Source: Pelobacter sp. UBA5610 (GTDB lineage Bacteria > Desulfobacterota > Desulfuromonadia > Desulfuromonadales > Syntrophotaleaceae). From it: DNA of 21,204 bases. The stretch is taken from contig DIKU01000064.1 of NCBI GenBank assembly GCA_002424645.1, positions 90,611-111,814 of the forward strand, written 5' to 3'. Below the pieces are notes generated by a model. The model was not told the DNA's origin. It made no database searches and saw only the letters and a program-made list of their open reading frames with translations. Position 1 is the first letter of the stretch, and every line of letters starts with the position of its first letter. Shown here piece after piece: positions 6,972 through 14,557 of this stretch. The translations under genes were made by a program, and so were the position numbers.

Positions 6972-7562
6972 CTATGAACTCTTTTGAAGATATTCGACAA
7001 GCCGATTGAATGCCTGGCCTCGATGACTTATGCGGTTTTTTGTCTCCAACGGCAACTCCGCAAGGGTGCGGCCATATTCAGGCACCAGAAACAATGGATC
7101 GTAACCGAAGCCGCCATCCCCTCTGGCCTGCTCAAGGATCATCCCGTCGAGACGCCCATCGAACAGCTGGCAGTCACCATCGGGGGTGCACAAGGCAAGT
7201 ACGCAATGAAAAGCCGCCTGACGATGATTGAAAGCCACATCGGCCATATCCTGAAGCAGTTTACGGTTATTATCGGCATCCGAAGCGCCATCTCCCGCGT
7301 AACGGGCTGAATAGATCCCCGGCCTGCCGTCAAGCGCATCGACAGCAAGGCCGGAGTCGTCCGCAAGGGTGACGTAGCCGGTCAAATGAGCCATAGTGGC
7401 GGCTTTTTTTTGGGCATTGGCCGCAAAAGTATGGCCATCTTCCACAACGTCGGGAAGATCGCCGCACTCATCCAACCCTTTGACACTAATGCCGGTATCA
7501 GATAGCAAGCGCTGAATTTCCTTCAACTTGCCGCTATTGCGTGTCGCAACCAGCAGTTCCAT
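6972..7562 (-). CDS. rdgB: RdgB/HAM1 non-canonical purine NTP pyrophosphatase (dITP/XTP)
   Basis: The enzyme hydrolyses dITP, ITP and XTP to the monophosphates, keeping deaminated purines out of DNA and RNA. The 196-residue product begins MELLVATRNSGKLKEI, the usual HAM1 opening with the Lys that contacts the triphosphate. It carries the catalytic LADDSGL block (Asp68-Asp69), GRPGIYSARYAG, and GGFGYDPLF near the purine pocket, ending with the 'K.ISHRGQA' signature. Two ATGs lie close together. I chose 7560-7562 because GGAGG is seven bases before it; the one at 7566-7568 would be only two bases from the same site. Its ribosome site lies inside the 3' end of rph, so the two are translationally coupled. 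Confidence 0.97.
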   Translation of the reverse strand: MELLVATRNSGKLKEIQRLLSDTGISVKGLDECGDLPDVVEDGHTFAANAQKKAATMAHLTGYVTLADDSGLAVDALDGRPGIYSARYAGDGASDADNNRKLLQDMADVAFNHRQAAFHCVLALCTPDGDCQLFDGRLDGMILEQARGDGGFGYDPLFLVPEYGRTLAELPLETKNRISHRGQAFNRLVEYLQKSS

Positions 7563-7564
7563 CG

Positions 7565-8299
7565 TCATGCCTCCAGCGTCTGCAACTGCAGACGATGCAA
7601 ATCCCGGCAGCCGGCCAAAGCCAAATTGCGTAAATCGTCCAGTTCCTGCATGGTGAAGGGGCGCGCCTCGGCAGTCCCCTGCACCTCGACAAAAGTCCCG
7701 GAGCCGGTGATGACAAAATTCATATCGACTTCGGCCCGAAAATCCTCGCCGTAATCGAGGTCCAGCAGCGGATGCCCATCCACCAATCCGACACTCACAG
7801 CGGAAACGCTATCGCGTAAAGGCGAGTCGACCAGATGGTTGTCGCGAATCAGGCCGTAAATGGCGTCATGCAAAGCCACGTAGGCGCCGGTGATGGCTGC
7901 GGTGCGCGTGCCGCCGTCGGCCTGCAGAACATCGCAGTCGATGAGGATGGTCCTTTCTCCAAGAGCCTCGAGATCGCAGATTGCCCGCAGGGAGCGCCCA
8001 ATCAGGCGTTGTATTTCACTGGTGCGACCACTCACTTTACCACGCGTTGCTTCCCGGGAAGAACGCACATGCGTCGCGCGCGGCAACATGGAGTATTCCG
8101 CAGTGATCCAGCCCTGCCCCTGGCCGCGAAGAAAAGACGGTACTCCGTCCTCGACGGTAGCATTGCATAAAACACGCGTTTCTCCGAACGATACCAGCAC
8201 CGAACCTTCGGCATAACGGGTAAAACCCCGACTGAAATATACGGTTCGCAATTCGGATGGAGTTCGTCCATCGACCCGGCGGGTCACGGAATCGGTCAC
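7565..8299 (-). CDS. rph: Ribonuclease PH
   Basis: RNase PH is a phosphorolytic 3'-5' exoribonuclease that trims tRNA and rRNA 3' ends, working as a hexameric ring. The 244-residue product has standard length. It shows RVDGRTPSELR at the start, the phosphate-binding 'SSREATRGKVSGRTSEIQRLIGRSLR' segment, and the core motif DGGTRTAAITGAYVAL (from about residue 128), followed by DLDYGED and the C-terminal VEVQGTAE. Translation starts at GTG (8297-8299), overlapping the amidase stop as GTGA. This supports coupling within an amidase-rph-rdgB operon. The rph-rdgB pairing is common in bacteria. Confidence 0.98.
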   Translation of the reverse strand: MTDSVTRRVDGRTPSELRTVYFSRGFTRYAEGSVLVSFGETRVLCNATVEDGVPSFLRGQGQGWITAEYSMLPRATHVRSSREATRGKVSGRTSEIQRLIGRSLRAICDLEALGERTILIDCDVLQADGGTRTAAITGAYVALHDAIYGLIRDNHLVDSPLRDSVSAVSVGLVDGHPLLDLDYGEDFRAEVDMNFVITGSGTFVEVQGTAEARPFTMQELDDLRNLALAGCRDLHRLQLQTLEA

Positions 8300-9369
8300 A
8301 GAAAAGCCTCCTGCTGTTTTTCGACAAAGGTGTTGAGACCATTGAACAAAGCAGAGGCCAAAGCATTCTGCCCCTCTTCTACGGTCAGACGCGTCTGATC
8401 ATCAACATGGCTAAGATAGCCCATTTCCACCAACACGGTGGGCAAATCACCTCGCCCCAAAGGCAATAAGGGGGCCCTTAGAATACCATGCACCGGTAAG
8501 CCCGCAGCCAATAGAGACGCTTTCAGCATCTGAGCCAATTGCATGCTGCCATCTTTTTCCGCTACCGTACCGGAAGCCTGTTCCTCAAGGGGACGTACGA
8601 ACAGAACAATCCCGTGAGGAGCGGAATTAAGAGCGGCCTGCGCATGCAGCACCAGTAACACATCGGCATCGGATTGGGCAAAGGCTTGCAGCCTCTGGTC
8701 TTGAGTGAGGGCATAATCATCGTTACGGGCCAGGATAACCGGCATGCCAAGCTGCATTTTGATCTGCTTTTCGACCTTTTGGGCAACGGCCAGGTTAACC
8801 TGTTTTTCCTTGGTACCGCCCACCCCGATGGCACCCGGGTCTGCCCCGCCGTGCCCGGGATCAATGGCAATTTTGGTTACCGCCCTGATATTCTTTTCAT
8901 CGCTCGGGCCTCGCTTCAACAAAAACGCAAACAAGCGATCGAGCTGCGTGCCGGGATTGGGATCCTGAGTATTGTTGGGATCAAGGTTGCGATAAACCAC
9001 CGAACGATTTGTCAGTCCAATAAGTTGATTCTGAATAAAATTTTCAGATATCCGCAAGCGTCCGTCGACAAATCGCGGTGGTTGGCCAAGGGGGATCATC
9101 TGGCTGCCAATGCGCAGAAAGTGACTTCCCGGTGAGAGAATAGCAAGCCCCTGTGGCAGCGTGATTTCATAGACATGTTGAACCGACTGCCAGCGTCCCT
9201 TCAAACCGAGGACGGGCAATACATCGTCAATGGCCAGATAAGCCATACCATCGCGGTGATACACCTCTTGAATCCGCGCTGGGGGCTGCCCTTCCAAGGC
9301 AATTTCCACGGCAGCGTGAGCAGGAAAAACCAACAGCAAACTCAAAACGGGAAGCCAAAAACGGATCAT
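8296..9369 (-). CDS. N-acetylmuramoyl-L-alanine amidase (Amidase_3), secreted
   Basis: Amidase_3 enzymes are zinc hydrolases that cut the bond between muramic acid and the stem peptide, acting in cell separation and wall turnover. From the ATG at 9367-9369 (Shine-Dalgarno GAGGAG) the product has 357 residues. A signal peptide (MIRFWLPVLSLLLVFPAHA) is followed by a beta-rich N-terminal module of about 100 residues resembling the copper-amine-oxidase-like N domain. A linker then leads to the catalytic domain: IDPGHGGADPGAIG (first zinc His), TKEKQVN (Glu ligand), LVLHAQ (second His, where 'HAN' is more usual) and VLVEMGYLSH (catalytic Glu). I rejected a 69-residue upstream extension that overlaps the promoter. 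It is the first gene of the operon with rph and rdgB. Confidence 0.95.
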   Translation of the reverse strand: MIRFWLPVLSLLLVFPAHAAVEIALEGQPPARIQEVYHRDGMAYLAIDDVLPVLGLKGRWQSVQHVYEITLPQGLAILSPGSHFLRIGSQMIPLGQPPRFVDGRLRISENFIQNQLIGLTNRSVVYRNLDPNNTQDPNPGTQLDRLFAFLLKRGPSDEKNIRAVTKIAIDPGHGGADPGAIGVGGTKEKQVNLAVAQKVEKQIKMQLGMPVILARNDDYALTQDQRLQAFAQSDADVLLVLHAQAALNSAPHGIVLFVRPLEEQASGTVAEKDGSMQLAQMLKASLLAAGLPVHGILRAPLLPLGRGDLPTVLVEMGYLSHVDDQTRLTVEEGQNALASALFNGLNTFVEKQQEAFL

Positions 9370-9393
9370 AGTCTCCTCTTCAGTTCGAGCCGT

Positions 9394-9423
9394 TTTATAC
9401 CTCGGCGCTTCTTCCGATGTCAA
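9394..9423 (-). promoter_or_regulatory. Strong sigma70-type promoter of amidase-rph-rdgB
   Basis: A perfect -35 TTGACA (9418-9423, minus strand) and a -10 TATAAA (9394-9399) are 18 bp apart. The pair lies in the 73-bp gap between the DHH gene and the amidase gene, about 25 bases before the start codon. It is the best promoter match in the window and splits the long minus-strand run into separate transcription units. Confidence 0.7.
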
Positions 9424-9442
9424 TAAAACGGGACTGTCCGAT

Positions 9443-10492
9443 TCATTCGGCCACCAACGGCAGTCCTGGCACAGGGTAGCAGCCCAACACCTGCAGCAAC
9501 CGGTGGGTAAGGGTCTGTTCCAGTTGTTGAAGTGTTTTGCGGTCACCCGCAGCACAGGGGATCTGCCCCCCTGCAATCATTCCGTGACCGCCGGCCGTAC
9601 CCAAAGTTCCAACAACGGTCTGCAGCACCTCTCCGGCATTGAGATCATGGCGCAAGGTGCGAAACGACAAGGCCAACCCCTGCTTGTAATATCCCATGCC
9701 CAGCACCACTTTGACCTCATCGACTCTCAACAGAAAATCGGCAAGTTCGGCAACCATGTCCGGGGTGTCGATCCCATACAGGTTAAACACCAGGATATTG
9801 TTGTAAATCATGGCATTACGTATGGCATGACTGAAATGAGCAAAATAAGCACGCGGCACTTCCGGGTGGACAATATCGAACAAGATGCTGTTATTCACCA
9901 GCGGCAAGAGCTGAAGGTAAGCCCGACGGTCTGCCCGTATCCAGTCACGGCCGAGATCCTGGGTTTCCGATTTAATGGCATAAAATAAAATAGTTGCGAG
10001 CTTGGTGCCGAACGATACCTGCTGTGCCTGGAGATATTCATACATCATGGTGGCGGTCGCACCATAGTCGTCGCGCACGTCGACCCATCGTACATCCCTG
10101 CACGACTCACGGACGGGATGGTGATCGATAACCAGATCGATCTTACGCTCCCGCGGGAAGGAATTGTTACCCGTGCCCGGCTGACTATCGACCATGCACA
10201 CGACCTGAAAACGATCCAGGTCAAGAGAATCCAGCGGCACCACGTCGATCTCAAGTTTCTCCACCATGGCACGATTTTCACCACGCCCTATCATGCCTCC
10301 GAAAGCCACTGTCGTGGGTTGGCCGGTCTTGATAGTGATCAGATGTTTAAGAGCCATGGCCGCCGCCAGCGAGTCGGGATCGGGATGATCGTGAGTAACA
10401 ATCAACACCGCACCACGTCCGCGCATCCAGCCTAGAAACTTTTCCGTAAATTCAAGGGTCTGCTTTAAATCCACCACCGCCTCAGCAGTCAT
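9443..10492 (-). CDS. DHH/DHHA1 family phosphoesterase (NrnA-like)
   Basis: DHH-DHHA1 proteins are Mn-dependent phosphodiesterases or phosphatases. NrnA-type members degrade short oligoribonucleotides and pAp, and others cut cyclic dinucleotides. The 349-residue product has motif HDHPDPDSLAAAMAL (34-48, with metal-binding Asp38 and Asp40), the CMVDSQPG block, the DHHP motif that names the family, and the DHHA1 substrate loop GTAGGHGMIAGG near the C terminus. There is no membrane or GGDEF part, so it is not a GdpP. The start at 10490-10492 has GAGGA upstream and lies 25 bp after the preceding gene's stop. A longer frame beginning at 10579 would overlap that gene and was rejected. The substrate cannot be settled from sequence alone. 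Confidence 0.9.
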   Translation of the reverse strand: MTAEAVVDLKQTLEFTEKFLGWMRGRGAVLIVTHDHPDPDSLAAAMALKHLITIKTGQPTTVAFGGMIGRGENRAMVEKLEIDVVPLDSLDLDRFQVVCMVDSQPGTGNNSFPRERKIDLVIDHHPVRESCRDVRWVDVRDDYGATATMMYEYLQAQQVSFGTKLATILFYAIKSETQDLGRDWIRADRRAYLQLLPLVNNSILFDIVHPEVPRAYFAHFSHAIRNAMIYNNILVFNLYGIDTPDMVAELADFLLRVDEVKVVLGMGYYKQGLALSFRTLRHDLNAGEVLQTVVGTLGTAGGHGMIAGGQIPCAAGDRKTLQQLEQTLTHRLLQVLGCYPVPGLPLVAE

Positions 10493-10517
10493 TGCATTCC
10501 TCACCTGAAAGATATAA

Positions 10518-10982
10518 TCAATCAAAGTCTTTAATTTCTGCCAAAGCTCTTGCGACAGCATCCGCTGGAGAATTGACATAAATCACACCGGGCAATCCGG
10601 GCCAACTGTCAATGGCCACCACCGGTTTCCCCAGTTTGAGACCGATGGCCATTTCCGACAGGGTTCCGAACTCCCCCTCCACAGCAATCAGCGCCTGGGC
10701 GGTGTGGGCAATGATCACATTGCGTGCATGCCCAATATTGGTGGGCACCGGCAATGTCACCCAAGGGTTGGCATTCTGCGCATCGGGGCCTGGTAAAATT
10801 CCAAGGGTCTGACCGCCAGCTCCCCAGGCTCCACGACAAGCTGCCTCCATAATGCCGCCAAGGCCGCCGCATACCAGCACCGCACCGGCCTCGGCAATCA
10901 GATGCCCCACCTGACGGGCGACTTCATAACCTGCGGCGGTCGCTGTGCTTGCGCCGACAACCCCGATCATGTGCTGACGCAT
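10518..10982 (-). CDS. LOG-like Rossmann-fold protein (TIGR00725 family)
   Basis: This belongs to the 'lysine decarboxylase-like' SLOG superfamily, whose best-known members (LOG) are cytokinin-nucleotide phosphoribohydrolases. The bacterial TIGR00725 branch is mostly uncharacterised. The 154-residue product has the nucleotide-binding VCGGLGGIMEAACRGA loop and IGHARN with the conserved Arg. The catalytic-region motif EGEFGTLSE has Glu where the usual 'PGG/VGG.GT..E' motif has the first glycines, while the GT..E core stays intact. AGGAGG lies five bases before the ATG at 10980-10982. It is packed between copA (10 bp) and the DHH gene (25 bp), so it is surely co-transcribed. A nucleotide-related role is inferred from fold and neighbours only. 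Confidence 0.85.
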   Translation of the reverse strand: MRQHMIGVVGASTATAAGYEVARQVGHLIAEAGAVLVCGGLGGIMEAACRGAWGAGGQTLGILPGPDAQNANPWVTLPVPTNIGHARNVIIAHTAQALIAVEGEFGTLSEMAIGLKLGKPVVAIDSWPGLPGVIYVNSPADAVARALAEIKDFD

Positions 10983-10992
10983 GGCATCCTCC

Positions 10993-13200
10993 TCAAGTAA
11001 CGCAACGCCGCAAACGTTGTCCGTAGCCGCGTAGCAAAAGGCTGTTGGTTACAACCGAAACACTCGACAAGGCCATGGCCAACCCCGCGTATTCAGGCTT
11101 AAGAACCACTCCGAACAGGGGATAGAGGACCCCGGCGGCGACAGGAACACCGACGAGGTTGTAAAAAAATGCCCAGAACAGATTCTGTCGAATTTTGGAC
11201 AAAGTCTTGCGCCCCAACAAGATGCCTCGCGCCACATCGATAACGTCGCCCCTGACGAGAATAACATCGCCGGTTTCCTTGGCGACATCCGTGCCACTGC
11301 CGATGGCAATCCCGACATCGGCTGCGGCAAGCGCCGGCGCGTCGTTGATACCGTCGCCGACCATGCCAACCTTACAGCCTTCGGCCTGATAACGCCGCAC
11401 GACCGCCTGTTTCTGATCCGGCAATACTTCGGCCTCAACACCATCAACCCCGAGATTTCGCGCCACGGTTTCCGCGACCTCCCTGCGATCACCGCTGATG
11501 ATTACCGTGCGCAACCCCAGTTCCGAAAGTTGTGCAATGGCGCTGGCAGCCGAATCCTTGAGGGTATCGGCCAAAGCCAGCAATCCCCTAAGTTGCCCGT
11601 CAAGGGCCACATACAGCAAGGACTTGCCTTGACCGGCAAAGCCGCTGGAGACTTCAGCCAGAAGGTCAACCTCAACCCCCTCACGAGCCATCAGGCGGGC
11701 ATTACCGAACACCACTCGGGAGGCACCCATATGCCCGACAAGCCCGTGTCCGGGGATTTCCTCGACATCCTCGAGATTCTGTGCCACAACCGCCATGCCT
11801 GATGGATAACCCGCCACAGCCTGTGCCAGAGGATGACTGCTGGCGGAACCGGCAACACGGGCAATTCGCAGCAACGCCTGGGTATCTCCATCTACCGCTA
11901 CCACATCCGTGACACTGAATGCCCCGGTGGTAAGCGTCCCGGTTTTATCCAACAACAACATATCCAGTCGGGCGATATTTTCCAGTACGGATGGCCGTTT
12001 GAACAAAATTCCCAGAGATAAGCCTTCAGCGCTGCCAACCATGATAGCGGTGGGGGTTGCCAGCCCCAGCGCACACGGGCAGGCGATGACAAGCACGGCG
12101 ATAGCCATGCGAAAGGCAAAAACGAATTCCGCCTGTCCCCACAGATACCAGACCATAAACGTCAACCCCGCCACGGCTACGATAAAGGGGACAAAGACGT
12201 TTGCAACGGCATCGGCCAAGCGTTGAATCGGGGCGCGGTCGGCCTGAGCTTCCTCCACCAGCCGGGCAATCTGAGCCAGTACGGTTTCCTCACCGACCCT
12301 CTGGGCCTTAACCACCAGTCGCCCCCCGCGGTTAATCGTGGCACCGATGACCTGACTGCCAGGTTGTTTTTCCACCGGCAGGGATTCGCCCGTCACCATC
12401 GATTCATCAACCGCCGAACTGCCGCTTTCAACCACGCCGTCAACCGGAATCTTTTCACCGGGGCGCACCACTACACGATCCCCGACGCCCAATTGGCTGG
12501 CCGGTACATCCTGTTCGCCGGCGTCGGTCAACAGCAAGGCGCGATCAGCCTGCAACTGCAACAACTTCTGCAGTGCCTGCCCGGCACGGCCACGGACGCG
12601 TGCCTCCAGCCATTTGCCAAATCGGATAAATGTAACCAGCATGGCCGCGGTTTCAAAAAACACCTCGCCGCCAATACCCCACAGGTGAAAGGCCGCCAGA
12701 ATGGAATACCCCCAGGCAGCACTGATGCCCAGAGCAACCAAAACATCCATATTGGCGGAACGGTTACATAAAGATTGCCAGGCGCCGCGATAAAAGGTAA
12801 GCCCGGCACTGAACTGGACGACTGTGGCCAATCCTATAATGACATACAGGGTTTTTGCCCCGAACGGATGCCACCACATCAGCGGCATAATGGGCAGAGT
12901 TAGAACTGCTGAAAATACCAACCAGATTCTCTCGGCACGCTCCTGCCGGGCCTCGTCAACAGCGCTGCGAACAGTCAGAGGCCTGAAACCGGCCGCGCGC
13001 ACAGCCTCAAACAGTTCTGTTTTATTCAGCACAGAGGCGTCGAAATGCACCGAGGCCTTTTCAATGGCAAAATTAACCCGGGCCGAGGACACCCCATCGA
13101 TCTGGCGTAATTTTTTTTCCAGGGTCTGCGCACAGGAAGCACAGTGCATACCCTGTACCCGGAAGGTGGTTTTGGTGACAGAGGGCACTTCTTGTGGCAT
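10993..13200 (-). CDS. copA: Cu+-exporting P-type ATPase
   Basis: This P1B-type pump exports Cu+ (or Ag+) from the cytoplasm using ATP. The 735-residue product carries one N-terminal heavy-metal domain with GMHCASC (Cys20, Cys23), then eight predicted membrane helices. It has the actuator TGES (270-273), the membrane CPC site (Cys374, Cys376), the phosphorylation motif DKTGT (Asp418), the HP pair of the P1B family (His456-Pro457), and the hinge GDGINDAP (615-622). The last two helices contain YN (680-681) and MALSS (709-713), the extra ligands that define the Cu+ subclass P1B-1. AGGAG lies eight bases before the ATG. No copper-responsive regulator or CopZ chaperone gene is nearby. It sits 31 bp behind a TPR gene and should share its transcript. 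Confidence 0.96.
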   Translation of the reverse strand: MPQEVPSVTKTTFRVQGMHCASCAQTLEKKLRQIDGVSSARVNFAIEKASVHFDASVLNKTELFEAVRAAGFRPLTVRSAVDEARQERAERIWLVFSAVLTLPIMPLMWWHPFGAKTLYVIIGLATVVQFSAGLTFYRGAWQSLCNRSANMDVLVALGISAAWGYSILAAFHLWGIGGEVFFETAAMLVTFIRFGKWLEARVRGRAGQALQKLLQLQADRALLLTDAGEQDVPASQLGVGDRVVVRPGEKIPVDGVVESGSSAVDESMVTGESLPVEKQPGSQVIGATINRGGRLVVKAQRVGEETVLAQIARLVEEAQADRAPIQRLADAVANVFVPFIVAVAGLTFMVWYLWGQAEFVFAFRMAIAVLVIACPCALGLATPTAIMVGSAEGLSLGILFKRPSVLENIARLDMLLLDKTGTLTTGAFSVTDVVAVDGDTQALLRIARVAGSASSHPLAQAVAGYPSGMAVVAQNLEDVEEIPGHGLVGHMGASRVVFGNARLMAREGVEVDLLAEVSSGFAGQGKSLLYVALDGQLRGLLALADTLKDSAASAIAQLSELGLRTVIISGDRREVAETVARNLGVDGVEAEVLPDQKQAVVRRYQAEGCKVGMVGDGINDAPALAAADVGIAIGSGTDVAKETGDVILVRGDVIDVARGILLGRKTLSKIRQNLFWAFFYNLVGVPVAAGVLYPLFGVVLKPEYAGLAMALSSVSVVTNSLLLRGYGQRLRRCVT

Positions 13201-13231
13201 AGAAAAAACTCCTGCAACGCCCGGTGAAAGG

Positions 13232-14470
13232 TTACTTTTTGAACAGCCGCCTGAACGATGGTGATTCTCTTACCGCATCAAAAGCTCTATCGGTTTGGGC
13301 ATCAAGCAACTTGGTCGGATCGTGGGCGGCGGCTTGACCAAGCGACTGAACCGCTTTGCGAACCTGCCCCTGTTGCGCGTAAATACAGGCTCTGCGGTAG
13401 GCTATTTCCGGATTTTCGCCCTGTGCCAGGACAGCGTTAAAACAAAGGATCGCCTCGTCATACCTGCCAAGTTCCATAAGCACCAGGCCCTTGTGTCCCA
13501 GGGCCCTTCGGTCGTCAGGGAAGCTCGTCAGGCATTGTTCCAGCGCCATCAGAGCGCCATTAAGGTCACCCTGGCTTTCCAGTAACAGACCCCGACAACA
13601 TGCGATTTCCGGGCGAGCCGGGTCAGAAATACCCGCTGCTGCCAGAGCCTGCCAGCTTTCATCCCACCGTCCCAGTTCATGGAGTATTTCGGCCTTTTGC
13701 AGCGATGCTTCCAAAAATTCCGCATCGATAATCAAGGCCTTGTCCAGATCATCCAACGCATCTTGCAGGCGTTGCTGCGCACGCAAGGTAAGGGCGCGGT
13801 TATACAGATACAGGCTACTGTTGGGAGCGCATCGTATGGCAGCCGAAAAAGTCTCGATCGCCTCTTCATTATGCCCCAGGCCGACAAGAGCCAAGCCTTT
13901 GCCGTTCAGGGCAGGTGCATTATCGGGGTCACCCGTCAATATCGTCTCAAAACTCGCCAACGATTCGGGATAACGCCCCAGACGGTTCAAAGTGCAGCCC
14001 TGGTTAAAATAAACATCGTCGGTTTCAGGCAACCGCCGCAGCGCCTCCCGGTACATGGCCAGAGCTTCCTCTGACCGACCCAGTGCATCATAGACGTTGC
14101 CGAGGTTCATATAGATCTCAGGGAAATCGGGTTGCAGTTCCAACGCCCGCTTAAGATGATACAATGCCTGCTCGTACTCTTTGCGTCGTTCCAGCAAAGC
14201 GCCGATGTTGTGATGCAACGTTCCATGCGCAGGTTCGAACCGCAAGGCTTTGCGATACAAAGCCATGGCCTTGCTCTCGTCTCCTTGCCCGGCGGCAGCA
14301 AGGGCACATAAATGCATGGCCTCCACATCCAGCGGGTGCTCTTCCAGCCATGCCTCGCCAAGCTCCAGCGCATGTACCAAATCACCTTGTTGAAAGGCTA
14401 GCTGGGCCATTTCCAAAAGGTCGCGTTCTTCATCGGAGAAAATAGGATAGTCGTCAAATTCGTCGTTCAT
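13232..14470 (-). CDS. Tetratricopeptide-repeat protein
   Basis: The 412-residue product is almost entirely TPR units of 34 residues, about ten in all, from roughly residue 15 to 400. Typical positions recur, for example 'AYNxGxxLxxLGxxxEALxxYxxAL'-like units such as 'IYMNLGNVYDALGRSEEALA'. There is no signal peptide, membrane helix or catalytic domain, so it is probably a cytoplasmic scaffold or adaptor. The ATG at 14468-14470 has GGAG at good distance, and an extended -10 promoter lies just upstream. It is the first gene of the unit TPR-copA-LOG-DHH. Nothing in the sequence tells its partner; a link to copper handling would be guesswork. Confidence 0.93.
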   Translation of the reverse strand: MNDEFDDYPIFSDEERDLLEMAQLAFQQGDLVHALELGEAWLEEHPLDVEAMHLCALAAAGQGDESKAMALYRKALRFEPAHGTLHHNIGALLERRKEYEQALYHLKRALELQPDFPEIYMNLGNVYDALGRSEEALAMYREALRRLPETDDVYFNQGCTLNRLGRYPESLASFETILTGDPDNAPALNGKGLALVGLGHNEEAIETFSAAIRCAPNSSLYLYNRALTLRAQQRLQDALDDLDKALIIDAEFLEASLQKAEILHELGRWDESWQALAAAGISDPARPEIACCRGLLLESQGDLNGALMALEQCLTSFPDDRRALGHKGLVLMELGRYDEAILCFNAVLAQGENPEIAYRRACIYAQQGQVRKAVQSLGQAAAHDPTKLLDAQTDRAFDAVRESPSFRRLFKK

Positions 14471-14521
14471 TGCAGCTCCGATATTCTATACAGCATTCTG
14501 TGCGGACTCAGGCGATAGCCC

Positions 14522-14550
14522 ATTATAGCAAGTTTTCAGATACGAAACGT
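14522..14550 (-). promoter_or_regulatory. Extended -10 promoter of the TPR-copA unit
   Basis: On the minus strand the string TTGCTATAATGG supplies a perfect TATAAT (14522-14527) preceded by TG one base away, the extended -10 form that can work with a poor -35. No good -35 hexamer is seen at 17 bp. The start codon is about 50 bases downstream. It lies in the 87-bp gap after the glycosyltransferase gene. Confidence 0.6.
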
Positions 14551-14557
14551 GAGATAG

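Noticed and set aside
9370..9576. N-terminal extension of the amidase by 69 residues
   Set aside because: It overlaps the end of the DHH gene and the promoter; the signal peptide and GAGGAG site fix the start at 9369.
10493..10579. N-terminal extension of the DHH protein by 29 residues
   Set aside because: It overlaps the LOG-like gene; the start at 10492 has a ribosome site and fits the family's opening.
12223..12771. A 182-codon plus-strand open frame inside copA
   Set aside because: Shadow of the CopA membrane and actuator region; no family features.
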